This document shows, one piece after another, positions 1 through 7,114 of a DNA stretch of 7,464 bases; position 1 is the stretch's first letter, and each line of letters begins with the position of its first letter. The position numbers and the translations under genes were made by a program. The stretch spans positions 1-7,464 of the forward strand of contig DJGX01000014.1 in assembly GCA_002432865.1 (NCBI GenBank), given 5' to 3'. The notes beneath the pieces are model-generated. The model had not been told where the DNA came from, made no database searches, and saw only the letters and a program-made list of their open reading frames with translations. Source of the stretch: Cloacimonetes bacterium UBA5835. GTDB taxonomy: Bacteria > Cloacimonadota > Cloacimonadia > Cloacimonadales > Cloacimonadaceae.

Positions 1-1
1 A

Positions 2-52
2 GTCATAATCGGCATATTCTATGAGGTTATTAATGACCTTATTCAAAGATAG
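2..52 (+). pseudogene. Possible truncated GxxExxY-type protein fragment
   Basis: A plus-strand frame enters from the left edge and ends at the TAG at 50-52. It encodes 16 residues, VIIGIFYEVINDLIQR. The stretch IIGIFYEV-N-L resembles the N-terminal segment of GxxExxY family proteins (IIGxxxEVxNELG) as I remember it. In that family about 100 further residues follow this segment, including the name-giving GxxExxY motif. Here the frame stops five residues later and no continuation is visible in the other plus frames. If the match is real, this is a broken gene remnant convergent with rpoD. The evidence is one short motif and the 5' part lies outside the window, so chance similarity is quite possible. 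Confidence 0.25.
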
Positions 53-134
53 GAAAAAAGAATGAAATTGTATGGAAGATCGCGAGCAAAGCCGATTTTA
101 ACTCAAAGGACAACACAAATAGCGACGGTGGCGT

Positions 135-197
135 AAGCCCCTCGAGAAAAAAGACACAACCATCATCTTTTTTATTTTACTACCCCACAAGGGGCTT
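135..197. repeat. Long imperfect stem-loop (nested inverted repeat)
   Basis: AAGCCCCT at 135-142 is the exact reverse complement of AGGGGCTT at 190-197. Inside it, AAAAAAGA at 147-154 is the reverse complement of TCTTTTTT at 166-173. A separate small stem, CCCC (183-186) with GGGG (191-194), competes with the outer arm. The nested arms could fold into a long stem-loop on either strand. No clean T-run follows it in either direction, so it is not a canonical terminator. It may be a repeat end or a chance structure. Confidence 0.4.
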
Positions 198-220
198 TTG
201 GGAAAATTATTGTTTTAACA

Positions 221-289
221 ATCCCAAAAATCCCTATAATCCTGTTCATCCCAGACCTATTATCCTCTTAAATCTGTGGAATCTGTGAG
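221..289. repeat. Degenerate 9-bp-period tandem array
   Basis: On the plus strand the motif ATCC recurs at 221, 230, 239 and 248, exactly every 9 bp. It appears again at 262 after a 5-bp offset, and ATCTGTG then occurs at 272 and 281, again 9 bp apart. The last two units are nearly identical, ATCTGTGGA and ATCTGTGAG, while the ATCC units share only their first four bases. The array is intergenic, with no reading frame that would explain a tripeptide period. A related pair of units lies at 7403-7420 in opposite orientation. Confidence 0.55.
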
Positions 290-303
290 AGAATATTTTC
301 TTG

Positions 304-323
304 CGGAGGAACGGCATCCTCCG
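304..323 (-). terminator. GC-rich hairpin after rpoD, possible operon terminator
   Basis: CGGAGGA (304-310) pairs perfectly with TCCTCCG (317-323) around the 6-nt loop ACGGCA. It begins 26 nt downstream of the rpoD stop codon in the direction of transcription. Its position fits the end of the operon. On the minus strand the stem is followed by an A-rich stretch and not by a T-run, so it is not a textbook intrinsic terminator. It could be an mRNA-stabilising 3' hairpin, a bidirectional structure or a REP-like palindrome. Confidence 0.35.
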
Positions 324-349
324 GCTACAGGTGGTATTTTTGTTCTATA

Positions 350-2089
350 TTATTTCACATGGAAGTTATCCAGAAACTGTTGCAAAATAGCGGCACGCGA
401 AGGATGGCGCAATTTTTTAAGGGCTTTTTCTTCAATTTGGCGAATACGTTCCCTAGTCACTTGAAAAATATTGCCAACTTCTTCCAGGGTTCTATGATAG
501 CCGTCATCAATGCCAAAGCGCAGGCGGATAACTCTTTCCTCGCGTGGGGTTAGGGTCTTTAGAACTTCATCTACCTGTTTTTTTAGCAGGGAGCGTTCAG
601 CCAGGCGTTCGGGAGAAATAATGGTTCTATCTTCGATAAAATCGCCCAGGATGCTATCTTCGCTATCGTGGCCGATGGGTTTATCCAGCGAGACGGGTTC
701 TTTGCTGATCGACATAATGTTTTTAATTTTTTCCACGGGGATATCCAGAACTTCGGATATTTCTTCCGGATAGGGATCGCGTCCTAATTTTTGCACCAGG
801 CGACGGCTGGTTCTATTAATTTTATTGATGGATTCAATCATATGGACTGGGATGCGAATAGTTCTTGCTTGGTCTGCAATAGCTCTTGTGATTGCTTGGC
901 GAATCCACCAAGTAGCGTAAGTGCTGAATTTATAGCCTTTGCGGTAATCGTATTTTTCCACGGCGCGCATAAGTCCTGTATTTCCTTCCTGAATGAGGTC
1001 CAGAAATTCCAGTCCACGGTTGTTGTAGTGTTTAGCGATACTAATAACGAGGCGGACATTTGCCTCAATCATTTCGTTTTGGGCTTTTTCTTTATTGCGT
1101 TCGGCGCGGTCAATTTCGCGCAGCAGGAAAATTAGTTCATTTCCGGTCATTTTGGTTTCCAGTTCTACGCGGCGGATTTTTCGGCGGGCGTTTTTAATTT
1201 TGCGTAGGGTTTCTACAAAGACATTAGGGTCAATTCCTGTTTCATCCAGCACTTCCTGAAAGTCCTCATCGCTTTTTTTGGCGCGGCGTCCATACATACA
1301 AATTTCGTCTATAGTAAAGCGTTTGATGCGGGTTAAGTTATTGATACTTTGATAGCTTTCTTCGATGCGTTCCACCAGAGAGCGGATGCGGTAAACCATT
1401 CGTTTAATCAGTTTATCGTTATAGGATAGTTGCATAAAGGTATTAACGATTTGATTGCGAATTTCGTCAATTTCTTCTTGGCGACTGGCAGTGCCGGTAT
1501 CATCAAAATCGCAATTATCAAGGATATATCCTACTTTTTCGAATTTTTCTTCGTTTTCTTTAAGAATTTCTTTGAATTTATCGATAATTTTGGCGTCCTG
1601 ATTTTTATCTATCCAGGTGCTGATATCCACTTTAAAAATTTGGTCTAAGCGGACTCTTCTTTCGCGGTAGCGATGGAGGAAGTTATACATTTCGCGCAGC
1701 GTGCTTCCGCATTTGAAGACATTCTGGTTAATCATTTTTTGATAGGTCTCTATCTTTTTGGCCACGCGCACTTCCCCTTCTCTATCCAGCAAGGGAACGC
1801 GTCCCATTTCTCGTAAATACATACGGACAGGATCGTCATAGTAGCGTTTACTTTTAAATTTTTTAGTAGTTGAAGGCTTACGAATAGCCGCACCACTTTT
1901 TGTAATACGTTTTTCCGTTTCGTCGATGATTTCGATGCCATCTTGGGACAAATCGAAGATAATATCATCAACTTTATCGAGGAAGAAAGGGCTTGGGGGT
2001 AGAATATCATTAATCTGCTTAAAAGTAATGTAACCGGATTCTTTGCCCAATTCCACCAATTTTTTCAAACATTCGTTGTAAGTAATCAT
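350..2089 (-). CDS. rpoD: Primary RNA polymerase sigma factor RpoD (sigma-70/SigA)
   Basis: This is the housekeeping sigma factor, which directs core RNA polymerase to promoters. The 579-residue product has all group 1 parts: a region 1.1-like N-terminus (about 1-58), region 1.2 (DDPVRMYLREMG, about 85-96), a non-conserved insert of about 220 residues, then region 2 from about 339 (EANVRLVISIAK, FLDLIQEGN, YKFSTYATWWIRQAI). Region 3 spans about 420-500 and contains the GDFIED segment. Region 4 ends the protein, with the 4.2 helix-turn-helix TLEEVGNIFQVTRERIRQIE at about 534-553. The insert is similar in size to that of E. coli RpoD and absent from short Gram-positive SigA. The ATG at 2089 is chosen over a TTG three bases upstream because AAGGAG (2095-2100) sits 5 nt from the ATG but only 2 nt from the TTG. 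dnaG lies 21 bp upstream, so the two are cotranscribed. Confidence 0.97.
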   Translation of the reverse strand: MITYNECLKKLVELGKESGYITFKQINDILPPSPFFLDKVDDIIFDLSQDGIEIIDETEKRITKSGAAIRKPSTTKKFKSKRYYDDPVRMYLREMGRVPLLDREGEVRVAKKIETYQKMINQNVFKCGSTLREMYNFLHRYRERRVRLDQIFKVDISTWIDKNQDAKIIDKFKEILKENEEKFEKVGYILDNCDFDDTGTASRQEEIDEIRNQIVNTFMQLSYNDKLIKRMVYRIRSLVERIEESYQSINNLTRIKRFTIDEICMYGRRAKKSDEDFQEVLDETGIDPNVFVETLRKIKNARRKIRRVELETKMTGNELIFLLREIDRAERNKEKAQNEMIEANVRLVISIAKHYNNRGLEFLDLIQEGNTGLMRAVEKYDYRKGYKFSTYATWWIRQAITRAIADQARTIRIPVHMIESINKINRTSRRLVQKLGRDPYPEEISEVLDIPVEKIKNIMSISKEPVSLDKPIGHDSEDSILGDFIEDRTIISPERLAERSLLKKQVDEVLKTLTPREERVIRLRFGIDDGYHRTLEEVGNIFQVTRERIRQIEEKALKKLRHPSRAAILQQFLDNFHVK

Positions 2090-2094
2090 CAATG

Positions 2095-2100
2095 CTCCTT
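2095..2100 (-). promoter_or_regulatory. rpoD ribosome binding site (decides the start)
   Basis: AAGGAG on the minus strand lies in the short gap between the dnaG stop (2111-2113) and rpoD. A 5-nt spacer separates it from the ATG at 2087-2089. The overlapping TTG at 2090-2092 would have only a 2-nt spacer, so ATG is preferred. Confidence 0.75.
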
Positions 2101-2110
2101 ACTGCGTCCT

Positions 2111-3868
2111 TCAATACAGGACTTTGTTAACGACCTTTTTGGTCATACGCCTATACTTTAGAGCAAGCTTTTCCTTCTCTTTGAGGAGTTCCAGGTTATT
2201 AGGGTTTTTGCTAATAGCGCGGTCCATTTCTTCCAATTCGTGTTGGATTTTTCGGATGCGTAAGCCGTGTAGGCAATCTTCAAACCGCATTTGCTGTAAA
2301 TCCTCAAAAAGAAGTTCAGCTAAGCTTTCCTTTATATCATTATTTTCAATATTATCCAGCAGGGATTCAGGTTCCCAGGGTTCTTCTTTTATGTTTTTAT
2401 CTATCAGAAATTTATATAGTTCACGATAGAGTTTATTATTAAAATAACTCGAATCCAGTTCTTTGGCAAGTAATTTATATGAATCATAATCTTTTAACGC
2501 CAAAATAAGGACATTTCGTTCTTCATAGTTCTCATTCTGAGGCGCTGTTTTCACTGGTTCAGAGGCAGGATAACGATAAGTACCACGGCTGCGTAATTTA
2601 CTGTTTAATGCACCAATAGTTATTCCAAAGGCCTCTGAAACCTCTTTTAGCAGCAATTCCTTTTTAATTTGGTCGTTCAGCATTCGTAAAGCATCTAAAA
2701 TAAGTTCAATTCTTTCCGCAGTTGGTTGTTCCAGACGCTTATCCGTTGCCAGAAAACTGATTAACGGAATTGCTGTACCTAAAACCTCTTGCATTGCCAT
2801 ATTGCCCTGTTTTAAAATAAGAGAATCGGGATCTTCCTGTTCAGGAAGATTGGCGATTAGAACTTCCAGTCCTTTGCTTAAACATAATAGACCACCTCTT
2901 ATTGCTGCTTTAATTCCTGCAACATCACCATCATATAACATAATAATCCGATTACAGAAACGTGCCAATAAATTTATTTGATCTTCGGTTAAGGCAGTTC
3001 CTAAACTAGCAACGGAATTAGTAAAACCGTTTGCATAGAGCCGTAAAAAATCAAAATACCCTTCACAGATGATAGCTGTGCCCGCCTTGCTGATGTTATA
3101 TTTGGTTTTAAACAGTCCGTAGAGTTCTTTACCTTTAGTGTAAAGTTCAGTGCCGGGGGAATTTATATATTTTCCGATTCCGGGTTTGGATTCCAGAAGG
3201 CGTCCCCCGAAAGCGATAACTTCGCCTAAGCTATTATGAATAGGAAAGATCAAGCGGTCTTTAAAAAGATCTGTTAAACCTCCACCATAATTTCCGAAAA
3301 GTCCAGAATCCTTTAACAGCGAAACACTATAGCCTTCTTTCAGCAGGTGATTTAAAAGGGCTTTATCGCTGTTTAAAGCATAACCAAGATGAAGCTCTTT
3401 AGCCGTATCTGGAGAAAAAGAACGCTTTCTTAAATAGTCCAAAACTTCCTGTCCGTAAGCAAAAAGGGATTCATTAAAGAAATCCGCAGCGCATTTATAA
3501 ACACTTAAGAGCTTTTCACGCTTTGTGTTTACCACCTTCGTTTTTTCATATTCAGGAACACTGATTCCGGCACGCGCAGCCAGTTTTTTAACAGCTTCAA
3601 TAAAACTGAGCTTTTCAAAATCAACTACAAAACTGATTACATTGCCGGCTTTTCCACAAGCAAAACATTTGTATATTTGCTTGGGTTGGTTTACATATAG
3701 CGAAGGTCTGGTATCATTATGAAAAGGGCATAAACCCCGATAGTTACTCCCTACCTTTTTCAAGGGTATATAACCTTGAATAACATCTACAATGTCATTA
3801 GCGCGACGAATTTGATCGATTAAGTTTTGGTCCATAGTATATATCTCTTTTTCCGGGAAGAACGGCAT
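2111..3868 (-). CDS. dnaG: DNA primase DnaG
   Basis: This primase makes the RNA primers for the replication fork and is recruited by the DnaB helicase. The 585-residue product has the full family layout. The N-terminal zinc-binding domain carries CPFH (Cys47, His50) and CFAC (Cys68, Cys71). The RNA polymerase core has the basic motif DRLIFPI (about 204-210). The Toprim metal site shows EGYFD (Glu269), DGD (Asp313, Asp315) and the later acidic EDPDSL (about 345-350). The rest, from about 445, is the expected helicase-binding domain and is weakly conserved. The upstream ATG at 3868 has AGGAG nine bases before it. An internal ATG at 3835 (codon 12) would give a start closer to some relatives, but its Shine-Dalgarno is weaker. 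The gene follows a 101-bp gap after mutS2 and directly precedes rpoD. No inactivating change is seen. Confidence 0.97.
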   Translation of the reverse strand: MPFFPEKEIYTMDQNLIDQIRRANDIVDVIQGYIPLKKVGSNYRGLCPFHNDTRPSLYVNQPKQIYKCFACGKAGNVISFVVDFEKLSFIEAVKKLAARAGISVPEYEKTKVVNTKREKLLSVYKCAADFFNESLFAYGQEVLDYLRKRSFSPDTAKELHLGYALNSDKALLNHLLKEGYSVSLLKDSGLFGNYGGGLTDLFKDRLIFPIHNSLGEVIAFGGRLLESKPGIGKYINSPGTELYTKGKELYGLFKTKYNISKAGTAIICEGYFDFLRLYANGFTNSVASLGTALTEDQINLLARFCNRIIMLYDGDVAGIKAAIRGGLLCLSKGLEVLIANLPEQEDPDSLILKQGNMAMQEVLGTAIPLISFLATDKRLEQPTAERIELILDALRMLNDQIKKELLLKEVSEAFGITIGALNSKLRSRGTYRYPASEPVKTAPQNENYEERNVLILALKDYDSYKLLAKELDSSYFNNKLYRELYKFLIDKNIKEEPWEPESLLDNIENNDIKESLAELLFEDLQQMRFEDCLHGLRIRKIQHELEEMDRAISKNPNNLELLKEKEKLALKYRRMTKKVVNKVLY

Positions 3869-3943
3869 TTCGTCGTTCTCCTAACAACCAAGTTTTCAAG
3901 TTTCCTATAGCTAATAGGTAACTACCTAAAATATAGTGTTGAG

Positions 3944-3963
3944 GGTTGATGAAAACATCAACC
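3944..3963 (-). other. Perfect hairpin between mutS2 and dnaG
   Basis: GGTTGATG (3944-3951) and CATCAACC (3956-3963) form a perfect 8-bp stem around a 4-nt loop, starting 6 nt after the mutS2 stop codon. On the transcribed strand no T-run follows directly; the next T-rich stretch is about 15 nt on. It could be a weak attenuator, an RNase processing site, or a 3' stabilising structure that sets different mRNA levels for mutS2 and dnaG-rpoD. Confidence 0.5.
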
Positions 3964-3969
3964 ATCCTG

Positions 3970-6312
3970 TTATATATTCACGATTGTAACTCCGCTTCCA
4001 CCTTCAGCTTGGCCTGGAGTTCCAATGCTAATTACCTGTTTCTTCTTTTTTAGATAGTCCCTTACTTTTGTTCTTAAGGCACCGGTTCCTTTTCCGTGAA
4101 CAATTCTTAAAGAATGCAATCCAGCCAAAGTAGCGTCGTCTAAAAAATCATCAATTAAGGGTTTTGCTTCATCAAAAGTAAGCCCCAGGATTTTCAGTTC
4201 GAATTTTGCCTTAGGAGCTATATAGGCTTTCACTTTCGTTTCGTTTTTGATAACAACCTCTTTGGTTTTTGTTTCAAAAAGGGTGCTAACTGGTGTTTGA
4301 AAAGTAATTCCATTCATATCCACTTTTGCTTGTTCACCCTCAATTGACAAAATAACTGCTTCCGTATCAAAATTGGAAAGCCATACTTTCGTTCCGGGTT
4401 GGGGGTTTCTGATAGGGCTCAGATTATCGTTAATATTATCGTTAAGCTCTTTTTGAATCTCAGCTGTTTTCGTCTCAATATAATGCAATTTATATTCCGA
4501 AAGAGATTTACGTTCCTGTTTAGACAGAGTTTTCAGCTCTTCCAGTTCATTTTGGTAAATTTTCTGCTGGGAAATAAGTTCTTGCTGCAGTTCTTTCAGG
4601 TAATTTTGCCGACGCTGTATAACTTCTTTTTCCCAATCTTCTTCTTTTTTGGCTAGTTCTTGCAGTTTATTTTCTAGCAGACGGGTTTTTAGTTCATTTT
4701 GGTAGCTGGAAACGCTAAATTTCTTTTTTTCTTCCTGCATTTTTTTCAGCAATTCCGTAAATTGCACATTTTGGCTGCCGGCAAGTTCTTTGGCGCGATC
4801 AATTAATTTTGGCTCAATTCCAAGGGAGGCAGCAACTTCAATTGCAAAGCTATCACCTGGAAAACCTGCAATAAATTTATAGGTGGGTTGCAGATTTTTG
4901 GTATCAAACTGCATTGATGCATTCAAACATTTAGGATGCTGTTCTGCAAATATTTTCAGAGCTGTGTAATGCGTAGTAACAATTGTTGGACAATTTAGCG
5001 CTAAAAATCTTTCCAAAATTGCCTGAGCTAAGGCTGAACCCTGTTGTGGATCGGTTGCAGCTCCAATTTCATCAATCAAAATTAAGGTTTGAGGATTAGC
5101 ATACTGAAGCATTTTGCCGATTTTTTCCAAATGTGCCGAAAAAGTAGAAAGCGCATTTTCAATTGATTGATCATCACCAATATCGGCAAAAATATTTTCA
5201 AAAAATCCAATTTCGCTATCCTCATCAGCAGGAACAGGAAGCCCCGATAAAGCCATTAAAGTAATCAATCCTGTTGCCTTTAGCAGGACTGTTTTTCCTC
5301 CAGTATTAGGTCCACTGAGAATAATTATTTTTTTCTCTTCGCCAAGTTCCAGATCAAAAGGAATCACTTTGGCAGAACTGCCTAAACGCAAAATTAGTAA
5401 AGGATGCCTTGCTGTTTTTAGTTTTAAACAAGGCTCAGAAAGCATAACAGGAGTTTTTGCTTTTATAGTATTGCAAAGGCGTCCACAGGCAAAACGAAAG
5501 TCCAAAAAAGCCAATATTTCCTGATTGCGCAAAATCCTTTTCTTTTCAGCTTTTATAGCGGCAGTGTATTCAGTGAAAATCTTAAATACTTCCTGTTTTT
5601 CCTGTTGTTTCAATAGTTGAAGTTCATTATTCAGCGGAATAATTGCCATCGGCTCTATAAAAACAGTAGATTTACTTCCGGATTGGCTTTGCACGATACC
5701 GTTTACAAAAGGTGCCGAACCTTCTTTAATCGGTAAAACATAACGGCCTTCCCTTTGCGTTACATATTTATCCTGCAGATAGCGTTCTAAGTTATTGTCG
5801 TTTAAGAGGGACTGCATTGTTTTCTGAATCTGCATTCTTAAGGAATTTATCCGTTTACGGATTGTATATAGTTCCTTGGATGCGCCATCTAAAATCTCGC
5901 CATCTGTATCGAATATTTGCAGATAGCGAACATTGAGATCAGCGAAGGAGGTTAATTTCTTTAAGTATATTGCAATTTCGGGAAAGTCCTCCCAAATATC
6001 CTGAGGGTCAAGAATCTCTTCCACAATTATGTTATTATTATAAACGGCAGTAAATTCCTCAAAAGCAAACAGGGCATTTCGGCTGTCTTCAAAAAGAGGG
6101 GCAAGATTTGTTAAACCGCTAAAATCGAGATTTACACCACGAGCAAGTTGTTCTTGAATTTCAGCAACCAATGCCTGGGATTTTTTGATTGCGGATAAAT
6201 CTGTAAGCGGCCGTAAATTTGCTGATTGTGCTCTTCCTAAGTCACTGTTACAGCGTTTGCTGATCTGCGCTACTAAGGTATCAAATTCTAAATCGGGATT
6301 ATTGTAAAACAT
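3970..6312 (-). CDS. mutS2: MutS2 family ATPase with C-terminal Smr domain
   Basis: MutS2 is a MutS paralogue without the mismatch-recognition domain. It has been linked to suppression of recombination and, in Bacillus subtilis, to sensing and rescue of collided ribosomes. The 780-residue product shows MutS core and clamp segments (about 10-300), Walker A GPNTGGKT (334-341), Walker B LILIDE (410-415), the D-loop region GAATDPQQG (417-425) and the TTHY switch (446-449). A long charged coiled coil (about 515-625), a KOW-like segment (about 638-680) and an Smr domain (704-780) with HGKGTG (739-744) and GGSG (771-774) follow. The Smr LDLR motif is replaced by LKIL (706-709). The ATG fits the family N-terminus but has no recognisable Shine-Dalgarno. 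A stop codon lies one codon upstream in the same frame, which ends a possible leader ORF. Confidence 0.95.
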   Translation of the reverse strand: MFYNNPDLEFDTLVAQISKRCNSDLGRAQSANLRPLTDLSAIKKSQALVAEIQEQLARGVNLDFSGLTNLAPLFEDSRNALFAFEEFTAVYNNNIIVEEILDPQDIWEDFPEIAIYLKKLTSFADLNVRYLQIFDTDGEILDGASKELYTIRKRINSLRMQIQKTMQSLLNDNNLERYLQDKYVTQREGRYVLPIKEGSAPFVNGIVQSQSGSKSTVFIEPMAIIPLNNELQLLKQQEKQEVFKIFTEYTAAIKAEKKRILRNQEILAFLDFRFACGRLCNTIKAKTPVMLSEPCLKLKTARHPLLILRLGSSAKVIPFDLELGEEKKIIILSGPNTGGKTVLLKATGLITLMALSGLPVPADEDSEIGFFENIFADIGDDQSIENALSTFSAHLEKIGKMLQYANPQTLILIDEIGAATDPQQGSALAQAILERFLALNCPTIVTTHYTALKIFAEQHPKCLNASMQFDTKNLQPTYKFIAGFPGDSFAIEVAASLGIEPKLIDRAKELAGSQNVQFTELLKKMQEEKKKFSVSSYQNELKTRLLENKLQELAKKEEDWEKEVIQRRQNYLKELQQELISQQKIYQNELEELKTLSKQERKSLSEYKLHYIETKTAEIQKELNDNINDNLSPIRNPQPGTKVWLSNFDTEAVILSIEGEQAKVDMNGITFQTPVSTLFETKTKEVVIKNETKVKAYIAPKAKFELKILGLTFDEAKPLIDDFLDDATLAGLHSLRIVHGKGTGALRTKVRDYLKKKKQVISIGTPGQAEGGSGVTIVNI

Positions 6313-6315
6313 ACG

Positions 6316-6456
6316 CTATAAAGGGAGACAAAATATCTGTGTGATGGGCATTAGAAATCCATTATACCTGTATAAGCTATTGGCAAATGGATAATTAAGA
6401 GGAGCACAAGTAACTCCTGTCTTACAAATGCAGCTAAAATTATTGGCGGGTTTCAA
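6316..6456 (-). CDS. Possible 46-codon leader ORF upstream of mutS2
   Basis: I do not recognise this product. A TTG at 6456-6454 is preceded by AAAGGTG (6463-6469) with a 6-nt spacer, much like the TTG start of rpsU. The frame encodes 46 residues with four cysteines (9, 11, 17, 43), two of them in CIC, and a hydrophobic C-terminus. It ends in TAG at 6318-6316, leaving only one codon before the mutS2 ATG and in the same frame. mutS2 itself lacks a Shine-Dalgarno, so ribosomes ending here could restart on mutS2 (inference). A GTG at 6465-6463 is another possible start. An open frame this short can arise by chance and the residue usage is not clearly protein-like. Confidence 0.28.
   Translation of the reverse strand: MKPANNFSCICKTGVTCAPLNYPFANSLYRYNGFLMPITQIFCLPL
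6361..6366 (-). promoter_or_regulatory. Possible internal promoter -10 box for mutS2
   Basis: A perfect TATAAT lies 48 nt upstream of the mutS2 ATG on the minus strand. The best -35-like hexamer, TTGCCA (6381-6386), is only 14 nt away, which is short. A promoter here would let mutS2-dnaG-rpoD be transcribed independently of the terminator after rpsU. The weak -35 keeps this tentative. Confidence 0.3.
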
Positions 6457-6479
6457 TTTCTTCACCTTTCCACTTTTTT

Positions 6480-7022
6480 TTACTTATCTTCTGCTTCATT
6501 CTCCTCAAGAAAAGGGAGCTTGGGCAGTTTAATCAGTTTCATTCTTTCTGTTAAATTCAGCTTAGTAAAAATCTCTTCCTTAACTAGATTTACTCCAGCA
6601 TAAACCCTATGCTTTTCTCCATCTTTTAGCGAGGTTGAAATATTGGGTAGAAAATCCAGCACTACCATTAAAATAATAACAACTAGTAAACCGTTTACTA
6701 CTCCTAAAACAGCACCTAAGCCACGATTCAAAGATGTCAGCTTTAAAGCATGTAAAAATTTCTCTAAGATGTAAATAACAAGGCGAGCAATGACAACAAT
6801 CAATGCCACAATTAAAATCACGGAAACAATGGTTGCCAGCCATTTGGCAAAGTGATATTTTAAAATTAAACTACGCTGTACCAGAGGATAATAATGACTC
6901 ACAAGAAAAAAAGTGAGAATATATCCGCACAATTGAACTACATTGGCCAGCAAACCTTTTCGCCATCCGAAAAATGTGAATATTAACAGAACGGCAAGAA
7001 TGATCCAATCAATAACTCCCAT
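6480..7022 (-). CDS. cvpA: CvpA family inner-membrane protein
   Basis: The 180-residue product matches the CvpA family (named for colicin V production in E. coli). These are small multi-spanning inner-membrane proteins whose biochemical role is still unclear; envelope homeostasis has been proposed. Four hydrophobic segments are visible at about 4-19, 23-45, 62-87 and 101-124, followed by a charged soluble tail rich in Lys and Glu. The conserved FGWRKGLL turn (18-25) joins helices 1 and 2. The glycine-rich NRGLGAVLGVVNG (99-111) opens helix 4. The length is normal for the family. The ATG has GGAG (7029-7032) with a 6-nt spacer. The gene begins about 15 bp after the T-run of the upstream terminator, so it depends on readthrough or on an unseen promoter. 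cvpA next to mutS2 is a known pairing: in Bacillus subtilis the two flank polX. Confidence 0.9.
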   Translation of the reverse strand: MGVIDWIILAVLLIFTFFGWRKGLLANVVQLCGYILTFFLVSHYYPLVQRSLILKYHFAKWLATIVSVILIVALIVVIARLVIYILEKFLHALKLTSLNRGLGAVLGVVNGLLVVIILMVVLDFLPNISTSLKDGEKHRVYAGVNLVKEEIFTKLNLTERMKLIKLPKLPFLEENEAEDK

Positions 7023-7036
7023 TCTTTTCTCCGCTT

Positions 7037-7071
7037 AAAAAAGCATACAGGGAATCTAAGTCCCTGTAGCT
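7037..7071 (-). terminator. Intrinsic terminator/attenuator between rpsU and cvpA
   Basis: On the minus strand an 8-bp perfect stem, TACAGGGA with TCCCTGTA (arms 7061-7068 and 7046-7053), closes a 7-nt loop. It is extended by AGC/GCT (7069-7071 with 7042-7044) across a one-base bulge at 7045. Six T follow (7042-7037). This is a textbook rho-independent terminator. It starts about 40 nt after the rpsU stop and ends just before the cvpA ribosome binding site, so it should cap most transcripts after rpsU and let a fraction through. Confidence 0.88.
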
Positions 7072-7114
7072 AAGTTCTTGATTTTTTTAATTGTGTTCTT
7101 TGGTTAATATAACC

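Larger units (their letters stand above)
53..349. other. Intergenic region downstream of rpoD, no intact gene
   Basis: This stretch of about 300 bp after the rpoD stop carries no ORF with a credible start and ribosome binding site. It contains a long inverted repeat (135-197), a 9-bp-period array (221-289) and a GC-rich hairpin (304-323). A minus-strand frame is open across about 45-180 but has no ATG and no Shine-Dalgarno, so I do not call it. The part at about 60-145 gives the impression of an interspersed repeat, but a single window cannot show that. Confidence 0.6.

Noticed and set aside
45..180. Minus-strand frame in the left intergenic region
   Set aside because: It has no ATG start and no ribosome binding site, and it overlaps the inverted repeat. 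It is probably a spurious frame through non-coding or repeat DNA.
791..1135. 114-codon plus-strand open frame antisense to rpoD
   Set aside because: It lies wholly inside rpoD on the other strand, has no ribosome binding site that I can see and no recognisable motifs. It is a shadow of the conserved sigma coding sequence.
3900..3945. Promoter for dnaG in the gap after mutS2
   Set aside because: A TATATT-like box is present on the minus strand, but no -35 hexamer lies at a sensible distance.
3798..3965. 55-codon minus-strand frame across the mutS2-dnaG gap
   Set aside because: It starts 4 nt after the mutS2 stop with no spaced Shine-Dalgarno, contains the hairpin, and runs into dnaG in another frame. 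It looks like a chance opening.
4399..4656. Phenylalanine-rich 85-codon plus-strand frame
   Set aside because: It is the complement of the Lys/Glu-rich coiled coil of MutS2. Lysine codons read backwards give phenylalanine runs.
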